A stretch of 64,000 nt of DNA from Cristatella mucedo (GCA_009760855.2 WPIO01000017.1:2747501-2811500); one strand, 5' to 3'; shown: positions 36,601 through 48,049, numbered from the stretch's first letter. The notes: generated by a model from the letters alone, not told the origin. A program made the numbers and translations.

Positions 36601-37194
36601 TAAGAGCATTACCTCAGTCTCAATTCTAAAGTGTTCCATGCGCTAACCATGTACTTAGCGGAGAACTAAGCTTTAAACTGTTGCAAACTGCGTACCTGAG
36701 CAAAGCGGTGGCTCCCAAACTGAACCTAATTACAGTGCATATACATTTAGCATGTTTTTTTTATAGGTATTTAAGGAAACCGGGTTAGCTTAAAATTTGA
36801 AACGGCTCGTCTAAGCTAAAATCCGTATATGCATGGCATTTCGCAAAATCCAATGCACTTTCGGGCATCGGTTTGTAATATGGGAGATTCACAAAACGAG
36901 TCCCCTAGTCAAGCTTACCGCCGCACATTAATTGCTCGCTAGCATGGTTGCTCCTGAAAAAAGTTCTTGAAGCTGCCTACGGTCTATCAGTGGGTAGCCG
37001 GCGCTTGGAGCCACCGCTTGCTTGCTGAAAGCCAGTCAAATGGCCGCCTAATGTACCACCATACGCACGTCTTCGGTACTTAAGATAGTATAACAGGCGG
37101 ACTGTTTGAAGGAACCGCCGACTCATTCGATTTGCCTTTTTCGCTGATAGCCAAATCAGAGGATTAATAGCGAAAATTAATTTCCATATAAAAA
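36600..37194. other. No gene or repeat recognised
   Basis: Unique-looking sequence up to the second solo LTR. Confidence 0.4.
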
Positions 37195-37918
37195 TGTACC
37201 CAAGCTAGGTTCGGTTGGCTGGGTCGGGACGGCTGTAATGTGGTAATGGTCACCGGCTAGGCCGGGGTCTGACTTATGGGTATGGCCGGATGTGCCGTGA
37301 CGAGAGGTCACCGGGGCTCATGGGTATGAGAAGTTGGCCGAGTAAGTCGTGGTATTGAAGGCTCCAGATCTCGCCGAGTTATGTACCTGGATGAGTGCAG
37401 GCGCTCACCAGTGATGCGGCCATGCACTCAAAGCAACGATTATCCAATGCCCGAGCGGAGCTAGATAGCACGCTTGTTGTTACGGCTATTCCGCGTTTCC
37501 CGTGTAGCGTGTTCGTGGCCTCCCCCGCGAGTTGGCTTTTTCGGCGGAAGCTCTCGACGGTGATAGACGTCGCTCCGTCTATCCTAGAGTTCTCAGCTAA
37601 CCGGGCCTTGGACGGCGTACGCTTGTACTAGTGGAACGGAGACCTGTGACGGTGGGACTTCGGAAGCCGACTGAGAAACTAACACGTTTGTTCGCGCTTG
37701 CTTCGTCTTGCGCCCCTATAGTGTACTTTGTGTAGGACCCTCCCTGTAGACTTGTTTAGTCCCCCTTTAGTTGTTGCTGGCGCATGCGATATTATAAAGA
37801 GGTCTAACCTGACGGCCGCTCGTCTTACCCTAGCTCAGTGGCATGGCGAGCGACAGCGTGGCCGGAATATGGTGGGGCTGAGCGGGAATTAGCCTCTGAC
37901 CCCTGGAACTCGGCTACA
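37195..37918. mobile_element. Solo LTR, copy 2 (724 bp)
   Basis: It starts TGTACCCAAGCTAGGTTC and ends GGAACTCGGCTACA, with AAAA on both sides (37191-37194 and 37919-37922) as a 4-bp target duplication. It is in the same orientation as copy 1 and similar over its full length with scattered substitutions and a few small indels. Each copy has its own target duplication, so these are two separate insertions and not the two ends of one provirus. Confidence 0.85.
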
Positions 37919-38027
37919 AAAATAAGCTCTAATAAATGTTCACCTTACGTATAAAAAGGCCTGTATTTGAGATTCATCCTGCACCAGCAACTTACATTGT
38001 CTTGAAAATCATCGCATATGCCTCGCT

Positions 38028-38158
38028 GGTTTGGTCCAGTGGTAAGGTGCACACCCCGACCAAGGTCGTGGGCTTGAGCCCCGTGGCGTATGTGAAGCGC
38101 CGGAACAGAGATTAAGTTATCTTATGGCGCTATATACATGGATTATATTTATTTATTT
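38028..38158 (+). mobile_element. SINE-A copy
   Basis: GCTGGTTTGGTCCAGTGGTA (A-box region), CCCCGACCAAGGTCGTGGGC with TTGAGCCCC (B-box region), and a tail GAAGCGCCGGAACAGAGATT with TATGGCGCTATATACATGGA. The tail resembles LINE-A. Confidence 0.8.
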
Positions 38159-38159
38159 A

Positions 38160-38300
38160 CGTTTAAGTAAAGATGTTATTTGATTCAAAGCCTCATTCGT
38201 GTAGTGCCAGAGGAGCCTTAAAGGCTATTACCACCGCTAGCAAAAGCTATAAGCGATCGTTCACTGTAGGGATCGAATCCACGACCGGCTCTACTCTACT
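38160..38300 (-). mobile_element. SINE-B copy, diverged
   Basis: The plus strand reads AGAGGAGCCTTAAAGGCTAT, then TACCACCGCTAGC and GGGATCGAATCCACGACC, i.e. the reversed SINE-B from its tail to the B-box. The rest of the head is lost. Confidence 0.7.
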
Positions 38301-38389
38301 CATATACAGCACTTTCCAGGAAGGTCCATTAGCATTCGTTATTTATAAATTCGGCAGCCATGCTTATGCATATACAATCTAAGCCGACG

Positions 38390-38795
38390 ATTGGCCGCGT
38401 CGCTTGGTAGGTGGCTCGGCGCGGCATTCGCGTCCCGATCGGCTGCGAGCGAGCGTCTGTGAGAGCGAGCTGGCTGCGGCCGAGCTTGCTGCAGCCCGGA
38501 ACGCTCTCCGATTCCTGAAAATGTTCAGAGCGCTCGCTATGTATAGTGCACGGTTCATTGGCTCAGCCCGAGCCTCGTTACCGAGCCTCGCTCTGCGGGC
38601 GATTCAGCTCTCGCCTGGGAGCTCGCCAAACCCAGCAATCCTGCCGCTGTCCGTTCGAGCGGCCCGTCGCTTCCCTAGCAGCCGCTGATTACAACGCCCC
38701 TACCGCTTCGCCAGTTCTTGACTACACCGCGTCGGGTCCGGCGTGAGACCGGGAACGGCAGTGGAGGCTTCGACAGATGGCGATCGCGAGCCTCA
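38390..38795. other. GC-rich block
   Basis: CpG-rich, with overlapping open frames and no recognised product. It is followed directly by a LINE-A copy. Confidence 0.35.
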
Positions 38796-38796
38796 G

Positions 38797-39437
38797 CCGG
38801 CATGTGCAATCAGACGGTTACAGCCGGTGCTAAACTCCGCAGCTAGGCTTGTCTGTCGTGAGCGTCGCAGTTGCCACATCATACCACTTCTCGCCGACCT
38901 GCACTGGCTACCAGTCAAGCAACGGTTCGAATTCAAGGTTTTGTCGCTCACTATTAGGTCCCTTCATTCTTTGGCCTACCTCCAGATCTGCTCCCCCACC
39001 AGACCAAGCATCGAACCACCTGCTTTTCGGAAACTAACTGTTTACATATACCTCAAATCCTCTGGAGACCATGCCTTCAGTTCGTATGCTCCCAAAGCCT
39101 GGAACTCACACCAGACTTGCATCACCACATCCCCTGACTTGACCGCATAAAAAAAATTAAAACACCTATTTGTGAGAGCATTTAGTGAGTCCCTGTGATT
39201 CGTCCTTTATGTGCTTATGCGTGCCAACACTGTTGCATGCTGCAACAAAACAAACTTGCATTCTGACCCTGTGTATATCACCCCAACCATGTTATTCTTG
39301 TTGTTTATTGAGCATGCTACTGCTAACAGTTCGACCGTGTTTCCTTTGCAGCAAATTTAAAGCGCCTAGAAAGAGATTGAGTTCTCTGAGAGCGCTATAT
39401 CAAATGCAATATTATTATTATCATTATTATTATTCTG
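38797..39437 (+). mobile_element. LINE-A 3' fragment
   Basis: [40 protein letters not shown], an internal deletion after RSLHSLA, then HAFSSYAPKAWNS, the 3' UTR and a hairpin tail with (ATT)n at 39350-39435. Confidence 0.88.
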
Positions 39438-40597
39438 CTAGGTGAAAGCTACATTAAAAAAAGAAGCTTTGCTCTGTGAAGACGAAGACAGACACCATTT
39501 GGACCACGGGGGTGCAAGCTACAAGCTACTACAAGAGAAGAAGACAAGGAGTCTACTGCAATTTCCAAAGTGCCTGAACCCTGAATCATATTCGCTACCC
39601 GAGGTTTGACCAAACCTCTGCTTTGCACGTCATTCCGCAGCAACTTCTAACTGAACTAGTAAAACGAGGATCAAGCCTGTTTCAGAAAAAATGTGCATTT
39701 GCTGAAAAAGGTGGTCGTGCCATAAGCATAGGCCGGTTCAAGAGGCAACTTGCTAATGGTCATAAAGTTAGCATGGCTTGGCTGGTCTACTCTCCCCTAA
39801 AACAGTCGGAATTTGCAAAAGAGTTTAGCCAGTGAAGGAAACCTGAAAACCTGATTGCCGATGAAAACTGTCCTTCTCGCCGTTAGGCTTTCACCACATG
39901 GAAAGAAATTGAAAGCTCCTTCTCATAAAAAGGTGGAATGTCGCTGTTGAGGCACCAATCTTAGCACAAAAGAAAAAGTTAACGATATAATCAGAGATTC
40001 TCATGAAATCAGCTCAAAAGAAACTACTCCTGTTCGATCACTTGCAACTTTTTCCCTAACAAAACTTCTCTTGAAATCATTTAAGAAAAAGCGCACTGAC
40101 TGGTCTTTCATTACAGTTATAGAAGTCTAGAATTATCTAACAACAGTACCAAGTTCTAATTGTTTCTCATATTTTTTCCTTTTTTTCTACATCTTTGGTT
40201 CCTTACTTTTACTTCATTCTTTTTTATAGCTTTATGTGGTTCTTCTCCTATTGCTCTAATAACATTATTATTAAAAGAATCTAATATTTTTGGTAAGTTT
40301 TCTATCCATTTTTAGCTTCTACTGTTATCTCTTCTACTCAGACTCTCCCACTCTTTTTACGGAGCAATAGAAGCTCTTTCCGCTCTGGTTCTAGTAATTA
40401 TCTCAACTAGCGCAGCATTCTTTTTGCTAGTAGCTTCTATTTTACGCGCTCCATGTCTTTTCATTTCTTTCTTGAATTCTCGTTTAAACCCTGACCCAGG
40501 ATCTACGGCTATTTTTTTCGGCCACGTGTGTGCATTTGCCTTAGTGTATGCAGGGGCACTTGCTTGTCAATGCAAGTGCCTCTGTGAGAATGTGCGT

Positions 40598-40604
<7 letters not shown>

Positions 40605-40630
<26 letters not shown>

Positions 40631-40634
40631 TGTC
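40605..40634. repeat. (GC)n/(GT)n microsatellite
   Basis: Alternating purine-pyrimidine GCGCGC...GTGTGT run of about 45 bp starting near 40590. Confidence 0.9.
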
Positions 40635-40682
40635 CGTCACGGGGCACACACTCGGAGGAATACATGTATACAAGCAGGGGGA

Positions 40683-40704
40683 GGGGGCAATAAAAATTGC
40701 CCCC
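40683..40704. repeat. 8-bp perfect hairpin (GGGGGCAA / TTGCCCCC)
   Basis: The arms are separated by TAAAAA. It lies within the decayed hAT element. Confidence 0.85.
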
Positions 40705-40789
40705 AGCAGGACCTGAGCCTCTGCTTACACTGTGCTTGCTGCTTGCGGATGTTACCGCCAATCGTTTGGTAATGCTTTCTATACAGTGT

Positions 40790-40856
40790 CTGTAAAGTGC
40801 ATAGAAAGAGATTCAGTTTTCTGAGGGCGCTATACAAATATATTATTATTATTATT
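40790..40856 (+). mobile_element. LINE-A tail-only copy (variant close to SINE-A tail)
   Basis: GTAAAGTGCATAGAAAGAGA, TTCAGTTTTCTGAGGGCGCT, ATACAAATATATT and (ATT)n. Its end (GCGCTATACAAATAT) is nearer to the SINE-A tail than to most LINE-A copies. Confidence 0.75.
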
Positions 40857-41689
40857 AACAACGAATCCGTCGAAAAACGCAGATGCCCGGAGAACTGTCT
40901 CAAGATGTTTGTCTCATGGCAGAGGGGGAGATTTCAAGAATAATGAAGAACAGCATAGACTATCTCCGACAAGAAATGGCAACTAGGTTTTTCGACTCAC
41001 AGATCTTGATGTCAAAGTCGGTTTGTTGTTGGAAGTTAAGCAGCTTTGAAAGACACTTACACAGATCAAACTCCACCAGCAATGTCTACATCTTGGAAAC
41101 ATCTATTGTTCAGAAGTTGATGGAACAGAGCTGCACAACAAAATAAGTGACTGCAAAATCCTTCTTGCCACAAGTCACGACTCGGGACCAAAGATCCCAC
41201 TGCAACTCATGTCTTTCATTGTCAGTTACAGAGAAGGCATGTTTCCTAATTTGAGAGTTTCCTTTGCAAGTTCTTCTCACCATAGCTGTATCAGTTGCTA
41301 ATTGTGAACGTTCCTTTAGCAAGCTGAACACAATCCTGTCCTATCTGAGACCGTCATTGGGGCAAAATCGACTCTCTGATTTGGCCTAGTTAAGCAAAGA
41401 GAAACAGTAGAAAATATTGACTTTCATATTGTGATAGACTAGTTTGCCACGTTCAAGGCCAAGCTAATTCACCAAAGTTAAAGCTGTGATAGCTACCTTG
41501 TGCCTTGAATACAGCTAATAAAATGGTCCCGACGCGATATGCCTGTTAGCGTGAGTTTTTTGCATTTCTTCCGTGGTGGAGCTATTTTGCAGCAATTTTT
41601 GACAAGGGAATGGAGCGCCATTTGTAGCTTTGTCTCCGTGCGTCGAATGGTCTCATTACGCCACCGGAGCGCTCCACTAGTTTAATAAG

Positions 41690-41818
41690 AAATCAATAAT
41701 ATAATTCATTCGCATAGCGCCCCATGAGAACTGTTCAGGTGCTCCCTGTTCAGGCGCTTAACAAATGCCTAGGGGCTCGAGCCCACGACCTCGGCAAAAT
41801 AGCGGAACTGGCGCCCCG
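41690..41818 (-). mobile_element. SINE-A copy, diverged
   Basis: The plus strand reads TCATTCGCATAGCGCCCCAT, then GAGAACTGTTC, AGGGGCTCGAGCCCACGACC and TCGGCAAAATAGCGG, the reversed SINE-A tail and B-box. The A-box part is damaged. A GTTCAGGTGCTCCCTGTTCA segment looks like a small internal duplication. Confidence 0.6.
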
Positions 41819-41819
41819 G

Positions 41820-43620
41820 CGTGAAGGTCACTCCTGGTCGCTCTCACCGACGCATGAGGAGTGATCGCTCGCTCGTTGTCTTACGCCCGAGAGCCGCCGC
41901 CGCCGCCGAAAAGCCGCGGCCCGTGGCTCAAGTCGACGGCTTCGATCGCTCCAACTGGCCGATCGATTACGTCGAGCGGTCCGGCCTCGAGAACGAGTGG
42001 CCATATACAAACTCGTTTGAGAATTCTCTTATTGGCTCCAGGCGCGCACGGCGCCCTGCTAAGCAGGGCGCCGCCGTCGCTCGCCGAGTAGCAGGGTCAC
42101 CGAATTGGCGGTGGTGGCGCCGCCGTCGCTATCTGTGTGGCGAGACCGAGGCTCGTCGCCTCGCGCGTGCGCGCGCGCGCGCGCTGCCCTAATCGACGGT
42201 CGGGGCGGGTGCCGGCTTCGGGAGCCAATAATCGAGACGTAAACAACTCGGGCGCCTCGCCAAACGCTCTCTCCGGCCTCGTCCGGTCCCCCGTCCGGTT
42301 ATTTGCCCGCGACTGGTGCGGAGGCAGCCCGTGTGGTCTCGAGACCTGGTTGGACGCAGACGCAGACGCAGACGCAGAAGCAGGCAACGGTCCTCGCTCG
42401 CTCGGCGGAGGGAGGGCTGACGAAATCCGGCGGCCGGCCAGCGCAGCCGCAGCCGCTCGCGCGTGAGTATGAGCACTAGCGGGCGAGCGAGATCGCCTCG
42501 CAGCAGCAGCAGCCCTGGCAAGTCTCATCGCGCCTCCGCAGCAGCCCATGCGCCGCCGGTTCCGCCCGGTGACCCTGAGCGAACAGTCCCAACCCTCCCA
42601 CCACGCCGCCGCCGCCGCCGCCGCGACTCGGGGCTCTAGCCGAAGTCAATAGGGAAAGGAATCGCGAGCGGCGATTTATCGACCGAGGTTTTATCGCACA
42701 CGGCTGAGGCGGCGCCTCTGCGGCATGCGCCTCTGCTGCGGGCGGAAGCCCGGGCCGCCGGTAGGAGCCGGCGGCCGGGGCGACTTCAGCCAGAGCGCAC
42801 AACCAATGGGCGACTGACTCCACGCCCGCCCTCGGGCCGTGCCTCCCTTACCCCTCGACCATCAGTCGTAGCTACGGGTAATCTCGGTTGGATCTGCGGT
42901 TGCCAGCGCCGCCGTCGTCGGGTGCGGCGTTTCTGTTTCCGTCGCCAGCTCGCCTTTTCCTACCTTCTTCGAGCGACTGACTAGCGTTTCGAGCGAGGAC
43001 AGTACCGACAGCCGCCCGCACACTCCCTCGCGAGCGGAGGGAGGCGCCGCCGGGTCACGGCCGTCATTCGCACTTGGCCCACTGCTCGCACCGTCTCAGG
43101 TATATCTTTAAATTGGTTGGCGTATTCGCTGGGCTTAATTAACCCGCAATCTGCTCTGCGATCGCGAGCGAGCCGCCGTGGCCCGCGATCCCGCTCGAGT
43201 CCGGCCACCTTCTCGCTGCCGCCGCACCGTCGCAGGCGCACAACCTCCGCCGAGGCTCGTCAGCCCCCCCCCCCCCCCGCGCGTGCCCGGCTGTCGCTTG
43301 CCGGCGAAGGCGACGCGGATGTGTCCAATTCGGCTGGGCGTCGACTATCCGATCGGCCAGAGAGCGGCTGCGGCGGCAGCTCTCGCGGAGCGGAGGAGGG
43401 AGCAGCGGCAGCAGCTGCCTCAGCAGCTGCTGCCAGTTGCTGCTGCCTCAGCAGCTGCTGCCAGTTGCTGCTGCCTCGGCAGTGGCAGCAGGCGGGCGCC
43501 CGAATGAGCCGCCTGGATGCACTTTCTGGTGCCGACCGAATTCGGCTGGCTACTCTCTGGTCAGGTGTCGCATGTACCCGGCAAGCTTACTGGTCGAGCT
43601 TAGGAGCTTGACCTGATTCG
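41820..43620. other. CpG-island-like block, possible promoter of a plus-strand gene
   Basis: Very CpG-rich. It has (CCG)n at 42604-42624, a CAGACG hexamer run at 42355-42380, a C14 run at about 43265-43280, and a 28-bp tandem repeat (CTGCCTCAGCAGCTGCTGCC...) at 43415-43482. A donor-like CGC/GTGAGTATG is at 42463-42472. Frames are open on both strands, as expected for such composition. The position upstream of the candidate exons at 45.3 and 48.1 kb would fit a promoter, but nothing proves the link. Confidence 0.4.
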
Positions 43621-44829
43621 GGCACTAGTACTCGTCGGCTCGGCAAGAGGGGTCGGCACGGAACTCTTGAGAGGCAAAGTAACGTAGCCTCTTCCGCGTC
43701 GAAGCTGCGATCCTGGCTGGGCCGTTAAAGTCTGGAGGAACTTCCAAATTGCAGCAGTGATAGATTTCGGGTAGTGCCCGAATTGAATGACAGCCATCAG
43801 GCCACTGGCAGCATTTATTGACAACACACTCTTAGGAGACGCATAAATGTTGATATTTAATGAGGAGGTTGCCTCGTGAGCCAGCTTTTGCTTGGGTGAG
43901 CATCTGCTTTCGGGTGAAGGTCAGTGATTGGACCGGTCTGGGCACGTGCCACTTTCGTGGGCCTATGTTACCAGGAAGTGAGTACTTATGCACACTTACG
44001 TGGAAGGGAGTAATCGTGGAAGGGAGTAATCGCACTTATAAACTGGCGCGATGCTCCAGCGATGCTCCAGCGCGATGCTCCAGCGGTCGTTTGCAGCTCG
44101 TGACTCCCAATCCTAACGTAAGTGTGACATCAAGATAGCCCTTTGCTTTGCTGCATTCTCTCCTTATCTCCTGGGAAGGACTGAGTGCTTGAGCCCCAGA
44201 GCTAGCAGCAGCACGACTAAGGGTGATGAAACGTCCATCTCTGCTCGAAAATGCTTCCGGCAATCCTTCGATGTTGCTGTGGAGATCTGTGCATAATTTT
44301 TGCCGATTGGGGTGCCGGCTTCACGCCAATTTGTAGGAGCTGGGCTACGAGACATAGGATCGGTGGTGGTTGGTGCTGTGCTTCTGGGTCTAGCAGCGTC
44401 ATCTGGCGCATCAGGCAGCTCGGCTTCTGTTCATTCGTTCTTATGCAAGAACTGAGCCCATGCTTGGCATGGTGCCAAAGATCGGACGGCATTTGGTATG
44501 ATAAGTGGGTTCGACCAAGCACGTTGGCCTGCTTTCCGGTCACTGGTCAAGACAAGCAGCATTCATTGTGGGCAGCAGTGAAACCGGATGCTGGTTTGTG
44601 CACCCAGTCGTGCGCGACTGGCTGCTCCACTGCCACTCTTGATCGAGCAGCGCTGTAGTCGTGAGCAGAGCAGTGAGTGCCTTGCCTCGCTGGAGCCTCG
44701 GGAATCACCCTGAATTGCAGCCTTGAGCCTGGGACTTCTTAGCTCTAGTTCTCTTCGGTTCGGTTTGTCTGGTCAGCCACGAGAGAGCGCCTCGCGAAAG
44801 TGCATTCGGTTGTGGCCTGTCTTGCTTGC

Positions 44830-44830
<1 letters not shown>
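43620..44830. other. No gene recognised; small tandem duplications
   Basis: GTGGAAGGGAGTAATC is duplicated in tandem at about 44002-44033, and GATGCTCCAGC is present three times at 44050-44085. A donor-like TAAC/GTAAGTGT is at about 44117. TTCGGGCACTA at 43617-43627 recurs inverted at about 43768-43780. Confidence 0.4.
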
Positions 44831-44831
<1 letters not shown>

Positions 44832-44907
<76 letters not shown>

Positions 44908-45058
44908 TCCCTCCCTCCCTCTCCCTCCCTCCCTCTCCCTCCCTCCCTCTCCCTTCCTCCCTCTCCCTCCCTCCCTCTCCCTCCCTCCCTCTCCCTCTCC
45001 CTCTCTCACTCCCTCTTTCTCTCTCTTATCCATCTATCTATCTCTCTCTCTATCTCTC

Positions 45059-45113
<55 letters not shown>

Positions 45114-45178
45114 GATCTCTCTTCTCACTCTATCTCTCTTCTCTATCTTTCTCCCTTTTCTCTCTCTCTCTCTCTCTC
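44832..45178. repeat. Long (CT)n array with CCCTCC blocks
   Basis: About 345 bp. There is pure CT at both ends and an inner section of CTCCCTCCCTCC units. All ORFs across it are artefacts. Confidence 0.95.
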
Positions 45179-45255
45179 TGCCAAAGAGGCAGCTTCGGCT
45201 GTAACAGATGTAGAGGGTAAAGGTGGTAGCAGCCACGGCATCAGTGGTGACACAG

Positions 45256-45716
45256 CAGTCCTTTCTCGCTCGACAGGCAGCTGGTTCGAACGTCATCGGC
45301 AGATACGGTGACAGCAGCAGCAACAGCTACGCCAGCAGAAGTGACGCGTGACACATTTCGCCCGCGTCTCCCCATCGTTCCACCCGTCACCGTGCGCCAC
45401 GTGCACAGGCTGGTGTGCTGTCGCCTGACGCCTACTGCGGAGGCTGAGCGAGTCGTTCGGCAGTCGCGGCACGACGTCTGCAAGCTTCCCCTGCGAGCCG
45501 CCTGCATGCGCTGCGTGTGCAGGACCATCGGGCAGCCGCTCCGAGCTGCTTCGGCTTCACCAGCAGCAGCAGCTATGGCCACCACCGCGGAGGCAGCGGC
45601 CACCACAGCAGTTGCCGGTGCTGCCTCCACAGCTGCTACCACTACTGCCGGCATGGCAGATCCTGCTCTGGCCAGCAAGTTCTGCCTCGGCCACGTTGAC
45701 GACAGTGACTATGACA
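45256..45716 (+). CDS. Putative exon of an unnamed plus-strand gene, Ala/Thr-rich
   Basis: The frame is open from just after a stop at 45248 to 45814. At 45716 it meets a near-perfect donor (GACA/GTAAGTGT) in phase 1. It encodes a Pro/Arg/Cys segment (DTFRPRLPIVPP, CKLPLRAACMRCVC), then an Ala/Thr-rich low-complexity run (MATTAEAAATTAVAGAAST), then LASKFCLGHVDDSDYD. An AG acceptor at 45254-45255 follows a (CT)n tract ending near 45180; I have not fixed the true acceptor. The terminal base joins the exon at 48050 in frame (AGT, Ser). I recognise no family. It could be a chance frame in GC-rich DNA, but the strong donor and matching phase argue for a real exon. Confidence 0.4.
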
Positions 45717-46094
45717 GTAAGTGTGCTGTGGGGGGGGGCTTGGTGCCAGAGACGTGCTGGTTACTCAACCGTGTCCCTCGGAGGCACCCCGAACCACGTG
45801 CCTCTCCCTGCTGAACTGCTGCTGCCTATTGGACTGGGCCTCCTTCTAGATGGGTTCGTAAGCTGACCCTGCCAGGCTTGCCCTCACGGTTACTGCGCAT
45901 CATCGCAAAGATGAAGCTCTTAAATATGCTTGTAGTATTTCGGCAGCAAGCGTTCATCAGCTGGTCGTAGCTCTGCCGGAACGATCGCCGGGCCACGATG
46001 CTAGCTAGCTCTCCGGCCGAATAGCTTCAAAAGTTGCCCAGGGTCAGTCCCTCAAGCAGCGGTGTGTGCATGCATGAGACGCCCGATCGCTTGC

Positions 46095-46225
46095 TGTGGC
46101 ATTAAACGAAATAATGTAATGCATCGGCATAGCGCCCTTTGAGAGCTTATCCGTGGCTCAAGCTCACGACCCCGACCGTAAAAAGTTAGCACCTTAACCC
46201 CTGGGCCAAACCAAGGGGGGGGGGG
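46095..46225 (-). mobile_element. SINE-A copy
   Basis: The plus strand reads CGGCATAGCGCCCTTTGAGA, then GGCTCAAGCTCACGACCCCG, TTAGCACCTTAACCC and CTGGGCCAAACCA. This is the reversed tail, B-box and A-box of SINE-A, in order. A run of about ten G follows. Confidence 0.75.
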
Positions 46226-46839
46226 CATTGGCACCCTCCATGGGAGTTGGCGGGCGATGAACTCCTATCTGTCTATCCCTATGATAAGTGAAGTGTTTTT
46301 AGTTAGTTCGGTGACCATCCTTGGCATCATGTTTACATTTAAGACTTTCGGGATATTTTTATCAGTCGTACAACAAGGAGAAAACACAAAGGAGTTTCTC
46401 AAATTGGAGGGGAAATAATTTACTAGCTTACATATGCAGCTGCAATGTGCACACTAATAGTTTATATTGAACATGTAGAACTTAAATCAATTGAATGGCT
46501 TCAAACTTAGGTGTTTTTCGAAATGTGGTCATGGCATTCCAGAAGTTTTTTCGCTCTGCACTACACCCGAATTGACGCCTGGAGCTTGTGCTGCTTCAGA
46601 GCTTTCGACTGGCGTAGCTAAGTTGGCGTATTGGAAAGCTCCCCAATTAGTGTGTAGAGTGTGCGTTTTTTAAATTGCTGTGAACATGCAGCAGAATCTG
46701 AAAGAAAAAGCCGTTCTTGCCAGCAACAGCATTGAGCCGGTGAGATTCATGAAGAAGCTTAAGCATGAGATTTCATGAGTCACATGTTGCTGCTATACTT
46801 AAGGGGGCTGGGTCCTATTATGTACATACGTATGTATCA

Positions 46840-46905
46840 TTCATTTGCTTAGTGCTCTCAGAGAATTCAATCTCTATCCAGCTGCTGTACATTGCCGAAT
46901 GGCTC
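46840..46905 (-). mobile_element. LINE-A tail-only copy, diverged
   Basis: GCTTAGTGCTCTCAGAGAAT, TCAATCTCTATCCAGCTGCT and GTACATTGC match the reversed hairpin tail. Confidence 0.6.
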
Positions 46906-47118
46906 AAGCTTATGAACTTGGTCGCCAAAGGGGAGTACCTTACGCTGCACCAAACCAGTTGCCAGCTTGTCTGCAGTGAAAAAAGATGCACTAGTTTCTT
47001 TATTTATCCAAACCCTTAACTCGACAGTTCAAGGTTTATGCTAATATGGTGACCCTGTGAGCTCACAATCCACCCTGGCAATCAATCCACTCGCAGTCGG
47101 CTTCCTGTATCTTCTTCG

Positions 47119-47880
47119 TTGCTAATCATTTTATGCATCTGCTGTTTGTGCTCCTGCCCACAGCTTGGGTTGGCAGACAGCACCTCGGTGACGGTTGGTG
47201 CTGCTGCTGCTGCTAGCTTGGTCCATGACCAGGCCTTCTGGCACGGCTGGGGGCTCCAGCTCGGGGCATTGTGGATCCTAGTCGATCACAGAGCTCCACC
47301 CTTTGTTGATCCTAGTTGGGGAGAGGAAGGGCTCTTTAGCCTTGCTTGATTTAAAGCTAAGCACCGGCCGGCCCGGTAGGAATCAGCAGCCGGCCAGGGT
47401 CGCCTGCAGCCATTGATGGCTGCTTGAAGGGCGATGGCCTGGAAAATCCATGGACCCTCCAGGCTGCCTACCTATCATGCAGGTTGCGATGCACTGCGAG
47501 CTATCCGGTTTGGGCGAGGCGGCAGGCGTTCGCCCAGGCTGCTTGCTGCAGGACTGCTCGGCCTGCTGGCACACACAGTGCACACACAGGCACACACACA
47601 GGCACACACACACAGTGCAGATACCATCGAGTGCTCCCTGGCAGCGCCTGGGTTCACGAGAGGCAGCATTCAGCAATGGCTATATGAACTGTTCTTGTTG
47701 GTACGCAAGTATGAGACACTTCGAGTGTGGGCAGTTTGGCTAGGGGATCACATATGCTCTCGCTTGCTGCCAAGCTGCCACGATTGTTGCAACCAGACCT
47801 ATCAAGCAGCTACCACCAGTTACTTGCCATGCTACAACGAATCTTCTGATGAGGCAATGGGTTTGCCAGTCTGGTGATCG
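47119..47880 (+). other. Open, GC-rich stretch with exon-like frames and a CA/CACAGG repeat
   Basis: An acceptor-like CTCCTGCCCACAG at about 47162 precedes an Ala-rich open frame (LGLADSTSVTVGAAAAASLV), and frames at 47434-47877 stay open across a CACAGG microsatellite (47570-47612). Neither has a donor in a phase that joins the exons at 45716 or 48050. They may be alternative exons or chance frames. Confidence 0.2.
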
Positions 47881-48049
47881 TGAAGCCGGTCAGACCAAAA
47901 GTAGCTACAGCCAGGTCAGAAAAACTAGCTTATCTTGCCAAGATAGGCATAGAATAGCCCGTGGATTTTATTAGCTGGCCAAGAACTGGCAATCGGCCCA
48001 TGGATAGAGAAGTAAACAGAGCTGGTAGGCACATGCACTACTTTTGCAG

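Larger units (their letters stand above)
39450..41460 (+). mobile_element. Decayed hAT transposon, ZMYM1-like (DUF4371) type
   Basis: Two conserved parts of a hAT transposase are readable in order. At about 39720-39820 the frame RFKRQLANGHKVSMAWLVYS matches the TTF-type N-terminal region of ZMYM1/DUF4371 proteins. At 41270-41389 VLLTIAVSVANCERSFSKLN, then TILSYLRPSLGQNRLSDLA before TAG, is the C-terminal hAT dimerisation domain with its ERSFSKL core. In between there are frameshifts, a GT/GC microsatellite, a small hairpin and a LINE-A tail at 40790-40856. One frame change lies just upstream of 41270 (PNLRVSFASS against VLLTIAV). Terminal repeats were not identified, so the borders are approximate. 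Confidence 0.82.

Noticed and set aside
35427-37918. One provirus with two LTRs and a 1-kb interior
   Set aside because: The outer flanks differ (TACA and AAAA), each LTR has its own duplication, and the interior between them contains a LINE tail and unique DNA but no gag/pol.
42097-42823. Long overlapping ORFs on both strands in the CpG-rich block
   Set aside because: Several frames are open at once, as expected from low stop-codon frequency at high GC.
44723-45311. ORFs of 104-165 codons rich in SLSLSL and PPSLSLPP
   Set aside because: Products of the (CT)n/(CCCTCC)n array, not proteins.
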